From assembly GCA_002786065.1 (NCBI GenBank), contig NHNY01000023.1, positions 62,001 to 126,000 of the forward strand: a DNA stretch of 64,000 nucleotides. The letters are read 5' to 3'. A program made the translations under genes and the position numbers. Shown here piece after piece: positions 33,861 through 46,051 of the stretch (position 1 is its first letter; each line of letters begins with the position of its first letter). The notes under the pieces were generated by a model. That model saw only the letters and a list, made by a program, of their open reading frames with translations, searched no databases and was not told the origin of the DNA. The DNA is from Microcyclospora pomicola. Its lineage: Eukaryota; Ascomycota; Dothideomycetes; Capnodiales.

Positions 33861-36800
33861 ACCCTAGCCGCGAAGGACAACGTGGGACAGAGAATGCTGT
33901 GAATTATGACGGAAGTTGCTGGTTTCGCGGCCGCGGTGGACCGGCATGCTCTTGGTGATTTCCCGTGCCCGTCGTGATCTCTCCGTCGTCATATGGTGCG
34001 CTCGGGGGTCCGGCGCGTGTCGAGTGCAAAGTAGCCCGGCGAATCGAGGTCGAGGCTCGGCCGGAGCGTGGAACGAGGTGAAGCAGGATGTTGGAGAAGG
34101 CCGGACACGCGACACCTGAAGTGAGGAGGTGGAGGTGGGCATGGGACGGCAAGGATGCGCAGCGCAGACAGGATACAGAACCAGTGACCGGACTGCGTAG
34201 GTGAGGTATTGGACTGGCAAGGCGCAGGCCCAAGTGCGGAGTCGAGCAGGCGACGTTGGACGCGGGCTCCACTTCTAGCCGCAACGACGGGCAAATCGTG
34301 GGGGTTCCGATCGTTGCACGGGCAATCGTCAAATGAACCCTTGGGGAGCGTGAACCGCAATGATCGTACAGTAATACCATCAACACACCACATCAGCTCC
34401 AGCGGCTCTGCAAAGCTATATACACCGCCTCTATGGAATGCAATGTCAACTGCCTGGCTCGCGCGGATGCCAGGCCAAGCCCGTGGCCACAAAGTGTGCG
34501 CGAATTGCTGGCCAAGGAAGACTCTTCAGCCTACAAACACCGAGCCTAAGTCGACTTACGTTACCTTGCTGCTCAGTGCTGACAGCACGCGCTCCATGAC
34601 GGGCAATCAGGCCAACTGGTTCTTATTACTTGCCCCAATAGTCTCTGCTCGCCGGGACGTGCGGACCAGTGCTGCCATTCGGACGCTCGCCGTGACGGCT
34701 TGATCCTCCGGGCCCCGGGCGTTCATTGGGCGGAAAACTCTTTCAGTGTTCAGATGACCCTGCACGAGACATCGTGCGACTGGTTCTCACACACTAAACC
34801 GGCAGTAGGGCTGCCGCGCTCACGAATGCGGGAACTCAAGGCGTCAACAAGCCTGCAGGTGTCTGACATGACTTGTGCGTGCTGTGCGGGGAGAGCACGC
34901 CACTACTACCATGCAGCGCCGGAGGCTTGAGCGCTCGCTAAGCAGTCGCACCAACGCATGCAGCACGTCCAATACGACACTGTTGATGACCGTACAGCGA
35001 GCAAGCCGTCCACGTATCCTGATAGTGCGTCGCAACGCGGCCTTCAGCTTTGGCACTGCGTAGTGACTTGGCTGATGCGGCGAGTCTTCATCGGCCCTGG
35101 GTAATGACCCCAGACTGCAGCCTTCGCCTGCACAAGGAGAACGTGGGATGTACAGATCGAGTGCGGTTAGAGCGGCCTCCATGGATGTGCGTAAGTGTCG
35201 ATGGGCTGAAAGAGGGTTTGTATATGTAGCATTGTACTCCGTACATACTAGAGACAACGTACGCATGTCCGCCCCGAAGTCTCGCAAAATAGGACGGAGG
35301 CGACTTCCGATCAATGCCTAGTCGATGCAATCATCGGACCCGATGGCCTACGGCAATGGACGGCGCCGAGCTATCGCAGTTGATTGGCATCTGAATCGTT
35401 GTCGCTACACATGCGATGAAGCCTCGTATCTCATGCATAACGCAGCAATTGTAAGCATGAGCACAGCCAGCCGTGACTACACCAAGCTGCATGTGTGTAT
35501 TATTAAGATCATCTTGAGGCGTTCTGATGACCGAAAGTCGGGCCAAAACTTGCAGAGCCAGGCCGTTGTTATTGGCAGACTGGACGATCACGACATCATC
35601 ATTGGTCTTCTGTCCTCGTGAGCAAGCCTATGAGCGTCGTTCACCAAGTACAGTATACAGTACGTATCTGGCGGGATCTGGCAGTACACCAATGTGTGTA
35701 CAGGATCACCGCAGCGATCAAGAGGTGAGGTGAAGCTATCGGGTTTAGACTTGCGAGATGATCCAAGGTTCGAGCAAGGAAGAGCGGTCACGGGAAGAAA
35801 CACACCCGACTTGGTTATGCCTGGTCTCCGGTGCTGCTTCTCCGGACTTGATGGATACAGTAACAGACTGGCCCCTGTACAATGTCAATATTGTCTCATG
35901 CAGTGTTTGCAGATTTGCGCATCGATCGTGCGACACATCAAATGCACGCGCCGTGTCTGGTGGACGGGGATTTGCGAGAACAACTTCGCCGGCGCCGGAG
36001 GCTCTCCTACATCATCCATGGCCAGCCTCACGCTACTCCATGCTGATCCTTTGCGCGTCCTGCCCGGGCGACATCATTGAGTATACACCGTCAGAGACCA
36101 AGCCCGAACGCACGTCCAACCGAACCGGCCGAGCAGTCTACTGTAGGTCCTTTGGCAGTCCGAAGAGCCGCACAAACTGGGCTGGGATTTGGAGCAGCGC
36201 TCAATCTTGTGGCGGCCAGGTGCTCGTTATTGGACGCGCTTTGGCTTCGACCAGGCCGCAACGTCTGGATGCAAATCTCGCCCGAGCACGAGGCGCAGGA
36301 ACGCCATGTGAAGCCACTTACACCGGAAGCATCATGATCAACAGATCGACGCCAAATGAATGCATTCGACATCCAAAAGCACTCCAGAACCCGACAATGT
36401 CTCATCGTGGTGGTGGGCTCGTAATCTCCCAGGTAGCGAGCTCGAAAGTGACGTGTAGCTGACGGGCGGCGTGATCGGTAGCGTTCAACGTGGCCAGCAC
36501 CACATGGACTGCCGAGCGACCGGAAAATTTCTACGCCAGATTGAAGCTATCTCGAGGGGGCTTGATGGTATTGTTTCAGTGCAGGCATTCGCATGGCAGG
36601 CAGGGGTCAACTTTACACCCAAATCGCAATGTCGCACGGCATGGCAGGTAATCATCGGCAATGCTCGCAGGACCTGAGCGTATCGCATTGCCTAAAGCCG
36701 CGAAGTCTCCTGCGGTATTGCTGCAGCATAGACTGCATGACTGACAATACAGTTGCGCGAACTTGGCGCAAACGCCATTTCCGACAGTGTGGAAGTGGTC

Positions 36801-37430
36801 CTCACGTCTCCTTCGTAGCGCGCGACACCCACATACTTCCACGGAGATACAAACCCCTGTCGTGTTCGAAGCCACCTGACTAGCCTAGCATTGTTATGGC
36901 ACAATGGCCGCGCGATTTACAGAGAAAGGCGGTGCTATGAACATGCCATTCACCAGCTTCCATTGATATTCTATGCTCTATGACGGATATGGCTTGCTGG
37001 GCGCGCCAATGACCATCCCCACCATCCCACGCTCGTGCCCTGTGTCTCATGACTAATATGGATGTCCACGCTTTCCTGGGTGTCATGGGTGACAGGTTCA
37101 AGGTGATGTATGCCATCACGTCGATCGTGTTCAGACTCTTCTGCGCAATCACGGCGCGGATCCGGACTTGCTTCGTGCGACACCGAATCACGACTGTTAC
37201 AATGCTGCCATAAACGTTGATTCATCGTTCTGCTCTGGTGACAATCCGAAGAGGTGCGCGAGAGATGGGCATGTGCGCGAGTATTTCGTGCAGAGTGGTA
37301 TGAAGCGAGTCGCCCGCCGTGGAAAGCTATCCTTGGCCCTCAGCAGTTCCAGGCCATAACCATGGTTTCGGGAGGTCGATCGCATCTACCATGGCCATCG
37401 AATTCTGCCGTCTTGTCACTTTCGTGACCA
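33861..37430. other. 3.6 kb without a supportable gene, upstream of the regulator
   Basis: Lies between the regulator's start codon and the 3' end of the HD-domain gene. Frames such as 35758-36462 (plus) show no motif and no sensible composition. It may be an extended promoter/leader or carry non-coding transcripts. Confidence 0.45.
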
Positions 37431-38255
37431 TCATGCACCACTACCATGATAGTATTCATCCTGCATCTTTTGCTTCGCGTCGCTTATGACCCCATTTGGT
37501 GTCTTGCCCAGCTCTGCCCAGAATCGAGCACGTTCCTGAAGCAGTTCTTCAGCCCATTGCTTGACCTCTGGAGACTGTATCCTTGTCGCCACGTAGGAGA
37601 ACTCGCTCAGATCTTTCTTCTCGCGCCGTTCGTATTCCATCATCTGCAGCAACAATTCCAACTTGTCGACGTCATGCACAAAGTGTGACTCGGGCGTCAA
37701 GGAGTCTTCGTATTCCTGCCAGATCTCTCTCATCTCTTGTCCGCGAGCACCACCGCCCACCTTGCCGAGCAGATCCGTGCATAGGAAGTCCATCGTCGCG
37801 CCTTCCCGCCGGCTCTTCTCTACCTTCGGGACGTTGTCCACCGGGGTGATGTCGCCTACTAGTGACTCAGCCATATCGTGGATCAATGCCATGTTGATGC
37901 ATCGCGCTCGGTCCAGATGTGCCGGGCAGTGAAAGCTGATCAGCGCCATCCGATACATGTGATCCGAGATCGATTCGCCGTTCATGATATCGAAACGACG
38001 CCATCCTTCGCGCTTCGTGGTCTTGAGAAGTTCGAGGGTGTGGAAGAAGGGTACGGGTGAGGATGTGTGTGACTCTGGGCGGGAGGGAAGCGTGGACAGA
38101 ACCGTCTCGGGCGTCCAGAGAGCATCCTTTGCCTGTGTCGGAGCTACAGCTGTTGAGCCCGTACAGATATCAGCATCACGAAGCGGGGCCTGCAATGGTT
38201 CCGCGCGGTACTGACGATGAGGCTCACTCGTTGGTGCTTTTTCAGCGCCGGTCAT
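37431..38255 (-). CDS. HD-domain phosphohydrolase (HDDC2 / YfbR-like 5'-nucleotidase)
   Basis: Single exon, 274 residues, ATG at 38255. Residues 1-65 are variable. The HD domain covers about 70-250: FFHTLELLKTTKREGW, SDHMYRMAL (H99), the metal-binding pair H126-D127 in ALIHDMAESLVGDITP, and the distal Asp in HDVDKLELLLQ. These are the expected ligands of the family that dephosphorylates deoxyribonucleoside 5'-monophosphates (bacterial YfbR, yeast YGL101W/YBR242W). Substrate in this organism is inference. It is divergent from the HAUS6 gene. Confidence 0.93.
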   Translation of the reverse strand: MTGAEKAPTSEPHRQYRAEPLQAPLRDADICTGSTAVAPTQAKDALWTPETVLSTLPSRPESHTSSPVPFFHTLELLKTTKREGWRRFDIMNGESISDHMYRMALISFHCPAHLDRARCINMALIHDMAESLVGDITPVDNVPKVEKSRREGATMDFLCTDLLGKVGGGARGQEMREIWQEYEDSLTPESHFVHDVDKLELLLQMMEYERREKKDLSEFSYVATRIQSPEVKQWAEELLQERARFWAELGKTPNGVISDAKQKMQDEYYHGSGA

Positions 38256-38932
38256 CTTGTCGTGTCGCTGACGATCACAGTAGGCTTGTTGTTGTTACGG
38301 GACCTGGAGTGAGGTTGCAGCGCCGTCCGACAACACGGTATATACCTAATATGCCACCTTCCATGGTTCCGCTGATTGCCCACCCGGACTTGTCCGATGA
38401 CTCAGCAATGTTTTTCTCCCTGTTACCACCAATCACAAAAATCAGATCTTGCCCCATGTCTAGACTGGCGACGATGTCTCTGCTTGTGGGCTGTCAACAC
38501 AACGTTGTCGCTTGTCACGTCCTTGCAAATTAGAATCCTCCCAGCTATTGGCCATTGCGCTCCATCTGAATCAGGGAGGTCTATTTACGCTTGGCTATGC
38601 GTGTTTTCCCGCCCCATCGACGAACCTAAACACCGGCGGACGGTTTCATAGTCGCAGCGGGAACGCGGCACGCACCTAAAGCTTCTCCGCTGGCCATTCT
38701 GGTCCATCCGAGCCACGGTCCGGTCTGTGCAAGCTGCATGCCATCGTGCTTGTTTATCGACCTCCTGCGTCGTGCTGCCCGCCGACGACCCATTGTTGTC
38801 GTTCTCCGTTCCCTGCCCCCGTGTGCTGGCACCAATGCAGGGGTTGTGTATGCCGACGAGCTGATATACCTCGCTGTTATTCCCCGGGCTTCTGCGAACC
38901 CTTGCGAGGAAGTCCTGGAGTAACCTTTCACC
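38256..38932. promoter_or_regulatory. Shared upstream region of the HD-domain and HAUS6 genes
   Basis: 677 bases between divergent ATGs. No specific factor site was identified by eye. Short frames here are not called. Confidence 0.55.
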
Positions 38933-41302
38933 ATGGAGCGTCCGACGTCCGCCGCCAGCAACTCCACATCTGCAAGCCGTGGGCCACATCATACTCGCAA
39001 TGCCTCCTCCTCCACGGCGAGAGTCCAGCGACACGGCGTGCGACCGACTGGTCCGTTGGCAGTGTCTCTGTTCGTCACCAATCTGCGCTTGCTGAATCTC
39101 GACCAATTGCCCGATTGGCCGGGCATCACCGTGGCCAGTCTGGGCAATCAGGACGCTCGTGCTCGGGTGCGCAATTCAGAATACGCACTGTACCAGCTGT
39201 TCCGCCTGCACGATCCCGCGACGACGGCGGAGAAGCTGCAGCCATTCTTCCCGCCGCTGGAACCGCTGCAGAGCATCAACCTGCGAGCGGCGTTGTACCG
39301 ATGTCTCAACGAGCTGAAGAAGAACGGCACACTCGGGAAGGAGACGGTGTTGAGAAAGACGATGTTGGACGATTGCCAGGGTGACAAGTTCTGGGATGTT
39401 TGTCTGGGCTTCTCCGCGATTGTGCTTCGCAAGGCCACGATGGAGAAGCGGAGCAGATATGGGAAGCCATTGGCCGAAAGACTGGGAATGGTCCAGACGC
39501 CCACAGGCGAGCAGAGGGAGTCCATGCTACCGCTTGCCGTGGCGCACAAAGCTGCACTATTCAAAGTGTTGGAAGACAAGCAGAGGAGGAAGGAGACATA
39601 CGGGAGATTGTATGATGTGCTGGTGCAGAAAGAGGATGACCTCTGGCAGCGAAGGGCAAAGGCTGAAGATGATGCTCGGAGGCGAATGAATGATCCTAAT
39701 TCGAGCAATGTGGAAAGTCTAGAACGCGATCTCAAGAAGGTTTGGGTGGGTAGCCCAGAGCTCCAGAGCGCACTTATCAATGGCGACGATTGCACGGTCG
39801 GCGACGATATACTTGTCAAGCCGTTCGATGAGTTCTGGCGCCGTGATGAGAGAACAAGTGTGCAGCGCGAGATCGCGAGCGGCTTACTGGGCTCGTTGGA
39901 GGAAAAGGTTCGTGCGCAGGCACAACGACTTCGCAAATGGCATAATCTGCGCGACAAGATGCTTGCATCAAAAGTGTCGTCTAAACACCAGAGTATTCAG
40001 CCGAGCGCCGGCCTCGAGGATCTGCAGTTCGACAAACACAGCAACCTCAAGGTCAGGGAAGACGCGGAAAGGGAGGGCCAGCGCTCGAAAGTTAGTGTGG
40101 TGGATGCGCCTCGACACCAGAGTGCAACACGATATGATGACATCCTCACTGCCATGCGCGAGGACTTGAGACGAGCGCGAAAGGCGAAGGCGGTGGCCGC
40201 CAATACAACAACGACAACGACAACGGCAACTCAGCCGCCGCTTCAACGAGCCGTGACTGTCGCTGTCCCTGGAGCTCGTAAGCCTAGTGTCACGCTCGAT
40301 ACCGGAGCTGGTGTGCAACATCACCATCATCGCTCGCCATCCCTCACAGCTGTGCCTGTACGTCCTGGAATAGGTCGTCGTGTGCCGTCTAGGACACGGT
40401 CATACGCGCAACCCAAAGTGGTGTCCCAGCGCCAGCCGATCCCATTGAAAGCAGAGCTCTTTTCACCTTTGAAAAATAACGTTTCGCCGCTACGGGACAG
40501 TCGACGAAACAGCGCATCGCCCAGTTCCCTCAACTCGGTAATGCGCTCGTCCGTGGAAGAGGCTGTCTCGCCCGTGGTAGCTAATGATGAACTGGGCTCT
40601 GACGACTCGAAGCGTGCCAGCCATGGGACGTTCGACAGTGGTGTTGGACTCGGGATCGACAACACGACTTCCAGTGACAGCAGTAACGAAAGCAGCGATG
40701 CTGCTCCGGAAGTGTTCAGATTGCCCTCCCGCCCAGCCACCAAGCCTCAAAGCAACGGCCACACCTCCCGACCCTCCTTGGCGGAGCGAGCCCGCATGTC
40801 CATGGCCTTCACCAACTCCGACGACGTCTCCGGCGTCCTCCCTGACGGCCCTCCAGCCGCGCTCGACACCCCTTCCAAGTCCACCCGTTTCCCCGTCTCT
40901 GTAGACGAGTCGTCCGACTTCTCCCGCCGCACCACCCTGCTCGAGCGCACCCGCCAATCCATTTCCCTCGCCCCACAACAAGTGGCCCCCCTCTCGCGCA
41001 AGAGTTCCTCCCGTCACGCCCGCTCCCGCACCTCCATCTACCCCATCAACCAGTTCGACACGCCCAAGAAACCGTCGCACGCGCGCCGCTCCTCGCTCGG
41101 CATCGATGAATCGGCCTCCGCCAACGAGCCATCGCGCAACATCACCCCGCACGAGCAGCTCTTCAGCCCCGACGCCGAATACGACAGCGTCTTCAAGCCC
41201 CGGCCGAAAGTCGCCTTCAGCCCCGTGCAGAGCCCCGCGGCCTTCATCGATAGCAAACGCAGCTCGCTGACGCTGGATGAGGAGGACGGCCACGCGGTGT
41301 GA
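38933..41302 (+). CDS. HAUS augmin-like complex subunit 6
   Basis: Single exon, 789 residues, start in CACCATGG. The HAUS6 N-terminal domain occupies about 40-270: FVTNLRLLNLDQLPDWPGIT, EYALYQLFRLHDP, KLQPFFPPLEPLQSINLRAAL and RCLNELKKNGTLGKE, a pattern I recognise from this family. A coiled-coil-like charged stretch follows to about 420. The C-terminal half is disordered (Ser, Arg, Pro) and may carry microtubule- or kinase-related sites (inference). Augmin recruits gamma-tubulin to existing spindle microtubules for branching nucleation. It is absent from budding yeast but known in Aspergillus. From about 40780 to the stop the codons become strongly C-ending, a sharp change from the 5' part. 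Confidence 0.88.
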   Translation: MERPTSAASNSTSASRGPHHTRNASSSTARVQRHGVRPTGPLAVSLFVTNLRLLNLDQLPDWPGITVASLGNQDARARVRNSEYALYQLFRLHDPATTAEKLQPFFPPLEPLQSINLRAALYRCLNELKKNGTLGKETVLRKTMLDDCQGDKFWDVCLGFSAIVLRKATMEKRSRYGKPLAERLGMVQTPTGEQRESMLPLAVAHKAALFKVLEDKQRRKETYGRLYDVLVQKEDDLWQRRAKAEDDARRRMNDPNSSNVESLERDLKKVWVGSPELQSALINGDDCTVGDDILVKPFDEFWRRDERTSVQREIASGLLGSLEEKVRAQAQRLRKWHNLRDKMLASKVSSKHQSIQPSAGLEDLQFDKHSNLKVREDAEREGQRSKVSVVDAPRHQSATRYDDILTAMREDLRRARKAKAVAANTTTTTTTATQPPLQRAVTVAVPGARKPSVTLDTGAGVQHHHHRSPSLTAVPVRPGIGRRVPSRTRSYAQPKVVSQRQPIPLKAELFSPLKNNVSPLRDSRRNSASPSSLNSVMRSSVEEAVSPVVANDELGSDDSKRASHGTFDSGVGLGIDNTTSSDSSNESSDAAPEVFRLPSRPATKPQSNGHTSRPSLAERARMSMAFTNSDDVSGVLPDGPPAALDTPSKSTRFPVSVDESSDFSRRTTLLERTRQSISLAPQQVAPLSRKSSSRHARSRTSIYPINQFDTPKKPSHARRSSLGIDESASANEPSRNITPHEQLFSPDAEYDSVFKPRPKVAFSPVQSPAAFIDSKRSSLTLDEEDGHAV

Positions 41303-42311
41303 GGGGTGATCGGGCGAGAATGGATCGTGCAGTCATCCTTGTGGAGTGCTGGATGGGGGGATGTAATGTGATGGAACCTCGCTCTCTCTCAACACCACCA
41401 CCACCACGACACCGGGTGGAACTCTTTTTAGAATTTGTCCATATTACTGAAATTGATGATGATTACGCTTCTCACCGGTTTCTACGTTTCTTCCAATATC
41501 GTCGTTACGAGCTGAAATGACTAGGGAGATTGAGAGACGTCTTCTCCGCGAGATTACAAGTGAGCCACGTCAAACTTTTTAGAAAGATCTTTGACATCTG
41601 CGATGTGGCATTGCTAGCGGATAGATTCGTATATGTAAGGTTGTTAAGGTTGCTACGGGGCGCCTCGATCGAGTAATCTCACGTCTACTGGACCTACAGG
41701 GAAACGGTTGTGCGCTACGCCATCGGCGACCTAGGAGACGAGGACAGGGACCTCACCTTATATCACCGACATATCCATGGAAGTTCGCAACAGCATACCA
41801 TATATCTCAATCGTTCGCCTTTCATTTACGATGTATACTATACAATACAATTCACAAGCTAATGTACATACATGTCTAGATGTATACAATCTTCCTCGTG
41901 TGTGCCCGCCTCGCTTCTGTTATGTCCTCAAGAAAAGGCGGGACGAAGGACCGGCGGAGAGCAAGATGCGGAATGGTCTGAGGGGAGAGGGGGGTGTGGT
42001 GTGATCGAGTCCATGTTTTAAGCGGTGGACTGTTCCGTCACTTGGCCAGAACGGAGTCGTGACCAGCCAGCTCAACGGGCTCTTTGCTTGTCATCGTGTG
42101 ATGTCCATAGCTCAAAGGATTAGCTAATGGACGGAGTCGTGACTCAGAACTCTTTTGGTGAGGGTGGACGCTATCATCCAAGCGATATGTTCGACCAGAA
42201 CAAAAAGCGTAAGGAAGTAGACACGGATGGCGTCTCCAGTAGAGCGTTACTGAAGTCGACAGGCTTTTGTTCCACAAGGGCAATAGTGTCCATTGTAATT
42301 CTTCCACCAGC
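41303..42311. other. Intergenic between convergent genes
   Basis: 3' flanks of HAUS6 and MDJ1. Bases 41770-41900 are A/T-rich, as expected for polyadenylation regions. No gene is supported. Confidence 0.6.
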
Positions 42312-44012
42312 TCATCCAGACCCAGACCCGCTGGCTTTCTTGGACTCGGGATCTTGCTGCTTCTCCCCACCAGCGCCATCGCTTTTCTCGCCATCCTTGA
42401 GGTGTTCATGTTGGCCAGAGATGTTGTGCCACATGTTCTTGAAAAATCCCTCGCCTTTGTGCTCGTCTGCTACGCTTTTCGCAGCTTCTCCAGAGGTCGA
42501 AGCGGAGGAAGATGATGACGCTGGCGGTGGCATCTCCTTGTATTTCCCAAGGTCCATGATACGCTTGGCGGTCTTGTCATCCATCTCATCTGCCAACATC
42601 TCCAGAATGGTGCGTTGGTTTACGGACAGGTATTTCGGCATTTGGACCTTGAATTCCACACGGAGGTCTCCGTTCGTGCCGCGCCTTGATTGAAGTTTCT
42701 TCATGCCCTTGCCGGACAGCGTGAGTTTATCACCAGTCCCAGTTCCTGTGTTGACTTTGACTTTCACCTCACCGTCCAGTGTGGGGATCATGATCTCTCC
42801 ACCAAGTACAGCTGTCGTCAAGGGAATAGATGCAGTGTATACGACATCAGAGCCGGAGCGCGAGAACTTGGAGTCTGGAGCCACCCGGATGAAGACGTAG
42901 AGATCGCCCTTTTCACTTCGAGCTTTGGGGTTTGCGGCTTGACCAGTCGGTGGGAAATCGCCTTCTCCCATCACGCGTAACCTCATGCCGTCCTCGACTC
43001 CGCCAGGGATGTCCACAGTGACGGTTCTCCTGTCGCGCACAGCTCCATTGCCTCGGCAGGTACCACATTCACTGCCCTTGGGGATCGTGACACCCTGTCC
43101 TCCACATGCAGAACAGGTCGACCCCATTTGGAAACCGCCTTGCATGAAATGCACCCTTGTGCCTGTCCCGTTACAGCTCTTGCACGTGCTTCGGCTTACG
43201 CCACTTTTCAAGCCGTTGCCATTGCAAGTTTTGCACTGCACCAAAGGGGTGATAACAATGTCCTTCTGCACGCCCTTTGCAGCATCCATGAATGAGATGT
43301 TGGTCTGTACCTCGATATTCTCGCCCACCATGACTTCTTCTTGGAATGGACCTCCCCGTCTGCCTCTTCGCGCACCAGTACCCCCAAACGCAGAGAACAG
43401 ATCCTCAAAGTTGAAATCGGCGCCAAATCCTCCTTGGCCACCGGCACCACCTCCAAAGCCACCAAACCCTCCACCAGCAAACGGATTGCCCCCAGGACCT
43501 CCACCTGCGCCTCCCGATGGATCGAAACCCGCTCCCTGATCGAACGCTGCTGCGCCATACTGGTCCCATGTAGCTTTCTTCTTCTCGTCTGATAGCAGCT
43601 CATACGCAGATTGCGCCTCGGAGAACCGTTCCTTCGCTTTGGGGTCCTTGTTCGTGTCTGGATGGTACTTCTTCGCTAGGCCGTAATACGCTTTTTTGAT
43701 CTCACCCGCTGATGCACTGTTGGAGACGCCAAGAGCTTTGTACGGATCTTTGGTGGCCTGTAGAGATGTCGATGCGTGGAATGTGCGGCGTTGTTGTGTC
43801 CGATCATGGTTTGAATGGGAGGCATATCGCTGTGATGGATTCGGACGCTGTGCGCAGCTGGTGTGAAGAGTTCTGACTCGCAAACATTGTGTGGAGGACG
43901 GTTGATGAGGCTGCTGTCGATGGTTCGGTTGGTGGATTGGACGACTTCCAGCGAAGACACGCAAGGGTGCGGCTGCCCTCGGGATGAGGGATGGTGATTG
44001 TGCGAGACTCAT
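42312..44012 (-). CDS. mdj1: Mitochondrial type I Hsp40 (DnaJ) co-chaperone
   Basis: Single exon, 566 residues from the ATG at 44012; the frame is open a little further upstream but only with a non-ATG codon. Residues 1-80 are Arg/Ser/His-rich with no net acidity, a clear matrix presequence. The J-domain is at about 88-150 with HPD at 117-119. A Gly/Phe-rich linker follows ([17 protein letters not shown]). The four zinc-finger repeats are intact: [32 protein letters not shown] (about 250-335). The C-terminal substrate-binding domains are present, then a Ser/Lys-rich tail. This is the Mdj1 layout: it stimulates matrix Hsp70 (Ssc1) and assists folding of imported and mitochondrially made proteins. 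Confidence 0.96.
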   Translation of the reverse strand: MSLAQSPSLIPRAAAPLRVFAGSRPIHQPNHRQQPHQPSSTQCLRVRTLHTSCAQRPNPSQRYASHSNHDRTQQRRTFHASTSLQATKDPYKALGVSNSASAGEIKKAYYGLAKKYHPDTNKDPKAKERFSEAQSAYELLSDEKKKATWDQYGAAAFDQGAGFDPSGGAGGGPGGNPFAGGGFGGFGGGAGGQGGFGADFNFEDLFSAFGGTGARRGRRGGPFQEEVMVGENIEVQTNISFMDAAKGVQKDIVITPLVQCKTCNGNGLKSGVSRSTCKSCNGTGTRVHFMQGGFQMGSTCSACGGQGVTIPKGSECGTCRGNGAVRDRRTVTVDIPGGVEDGMRLRVMGEGDFPPTGQAANPKARSEKGDLYVFIRVAPDSKFSRSGSDVVYTASIPLTTAVLGGEIMIPTLDGEVKVKVNTGTGTGDKLTLSGKGMKKLQSRRGTNGDLRVEFKVQMPKYLSVNQRTILEMLADEMDDKTAKRIMDLGKYKEMPPPASSSSSASTSGEAAKSVADEHKGEGFFKNMWHNISGQHEHLKDGEKSDGAGGEKQQDPESKKASGSGSG

Positions 44013-44618
44013 CGCGATCAACGCGGTATCAAATGTTCAAATTCGCGCAGCTCAGATCAAGACAGTGATGGACAAGGTATCGGACTGTATGCGTTGTAAT
44101 AATACATGTAGATACATGCGAAGCATCACTCCCGCGGAGAGTCAAGAGAAATTTGGCCGGAACTCGGGCGAACATTCGGAGTGTCGATCAGAAGCACGTG
44201 ACGAGTTTTGTCATGGAGGTCTATTTCACACTGCACAAGATAGAGCATCATTTCAGATTCTGAATCGATGAAATGTCAGTGCCAGTGAACGATTCATGGC
44301 AGCTTTGCAAAAAAAGCTCGGAAAGGTTCGAGACAGTTCGTTGCGAAGCTGGTGGATGCGGCAACATAAACATGCATGCTTGGAAACAGTAAGCTGAAAT
44401 GCTTCGAGAAACGCCCCTTCACAAGGTATAGTCATAACAATGTTTGGAAATAGACCACGATCAGCCTGCTTTCATCTATACTTTGGGAGCCCATCAAACG
44501 CCGAATCGCCTTTGATACCCAAAATATTTCCCTGTGCCAATCCGTATAAGCAAAAAGGGGTTGTCCGCAGTGTGGTAAAGCAGTAGTAAACCAAGAAACT
44601 GTCATCACATCATCTCGC
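44013..44618. other. Intergenic, promoter side of mdj1
   Basis: Promoter region of mdj1 and 3' flank of the SAP30-like gene, both on the minus strand. No coding feature is seen. Confidence 0.55.
44170..44177. promoter_or_regulatory. Possible minimal heat-shock element
   Basis: GAACATTC fits the inverted-pair core nGAAnnTTCn, about 160 bases upstream of the mdj1 ATG. A full element needs a third unit, and the adjoining bases match poorly. Chance occurrence of the 8-base dyad in 600 bases is roughly 15%. Confidence 0.2.
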
Positions 44619-45214
44619 CTATGCCGACCCTTTCTTCCCACCACCACTTTTCATCCGGAACGCTTTATCCTGATGCTTGACTTTGTATACCAGCTCGACC
44701 ACGACGTCGATCTCGCTAACTGCAGCGCCATTGAAATGCTTTCTGACCGCTAATGCCAATTGCTCTTTCGATACTCGTCTCTTGTCCCTCTTCCGTGCCA
44801 TGGTAGGCGACTGTTTGCCCAAGGTAGAGTTATGAAGGCGCGCCTGATGCAGGCAAGATGTGAAACTGGCAGGCGTCGGAAGGGCGTGAGCGACACGATA
44901 GGTATTAAGGATCGGGAGAGTCTCTGACATCCAGTTCATCTGCGGTACACAACTCAGTATGATCGTCTTTCGGGATCAAGGAACTAGTCTCTTACCCCAG
45001 TGCTACCAGCGAGCGATTGCTCTGGCCCGATGACACTACCGTTCTCAGTGCTCATGAGGGCAAGCTCTTTGAGTCCGCTCCCACCATTGATCTGTCCACC
45101 ATGCTGCTGCGCTTTGCTTTTGCGTGCGTGAGCTGCCGCAGCGACCTGTCGCTCGCGAACCACGGAAACGTCGGATCGTGAATCATCACCGTTGGTTTTC
45201 CTCGCTGGTGGCAT
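44619..45214 (-). CDS. SAP30-like histone deacetylase complex subunit
   Basis: Exons (minus) are 45214-44996 and 44939-44619, with a 56-nt intron (GTAAGA...CCGCAG, phase 0); 179 residues. The N-terminal 70 residues are charged and probably disordered (AHARKSKAQQHGG). The second exon opens with LPILNTYRVAHALPTPASF, then RRVSKEQLALAVRKHFN, and ends VELVYKVKHQDKAFRMK, which together look like the Sin3-binding domain of SAP30. Role by family: bridges the Sin3 scaffold to the Rpd3-type deacetylase for transcriptional control. The domain is short, so a profile search would be the deciding test; family memory is my only basis. Confidence 0.75.
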
Positions 45215-46051
45215 TGTTCCGGGTGGTCGGAGGTGTAGTTGTATCTCGCGACATGTATATGTACGGGTGATTCAGGAGATGGCGGACCATTGGTCGATTA
45301 CATATCTGGGATTGATTCCGAAGGTGACATTCCGAGGCGTTGTCGATGAACAGGGGAGAATCGTGCTTGCTAGACGAAAGGAAGATCTGGTCATCCAAAT
45401 ATCACCGGATCACATGTAACGCCGACGAGCTCCATCTTCATCTGAGCTCATGCAGGGACACGCGATTTCCCTGCCTCGGCGACGTCATCTACACGTCGCG
45501 GGTCTAGCCGCAGACCGTGCCGTCGCTAGGACTTCACGACACACGCAATGCAAAAGCAACTTCGACTCTTAATGTCCTACATCAGACCACTCTCTCGTTC
45601 AGCATGACTGGGCTCCGATTACCGATAGTGTACAGGTATGCCGAATCTGTGCGGATCGTGAAATAAAACTCTGGTTCGTCCATTGAATGGAGCGAAAGGA
45701 TCTACAGGAGAGACCTCTCTGAATGTGCCGGACTCGATCTTCAGAATGGCATAAGAAGGATAGTTTGGAGCGAAATAACGTGCACGACTTCACCTTCGTC
45801 ACTACTCCTATGGAACGGCAATGAAGACCAGCTCGATGTGGTCACGACTGATATGCTACGCACGATCGTTCGGTGAGTAAGCCCGAACTTCCAGCCTGTT
45901 GGAAATCCCGTGAGGTCTGCATTGCTCCTCTCAGCCATCTGTCTCTCCTCGTCACAGAAACGCAATCCTCTGTTGCTCAAGACAAGGCCGCTGCATCCCC
46001 GTCAAGACGCTGTAATCCCTCACTATGCCATGATCCTTACGGACGTCAAGG
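45215..46051. other. Intergenic, no gene called
   Basis: A plus-strand pair of short open segments around 45820-46199 could be joined by a GTGAGT...CACAG intron, but the second segment runs antisense through the orphan gene below and resembles nothing known. Confidence 0.4.

Noticed and set aside
35758-36462. 234-codon plus-strand frame
   Set aside because: No motif, many Cys/Ser/Arg, competing frames on the other strand.
40490-41293. 267-codon minus-strand frame
   Set aside because: Antisense shadow of the G/C-rich 3' part of HAUS6; Gly/Arg/Val composition, no motif.
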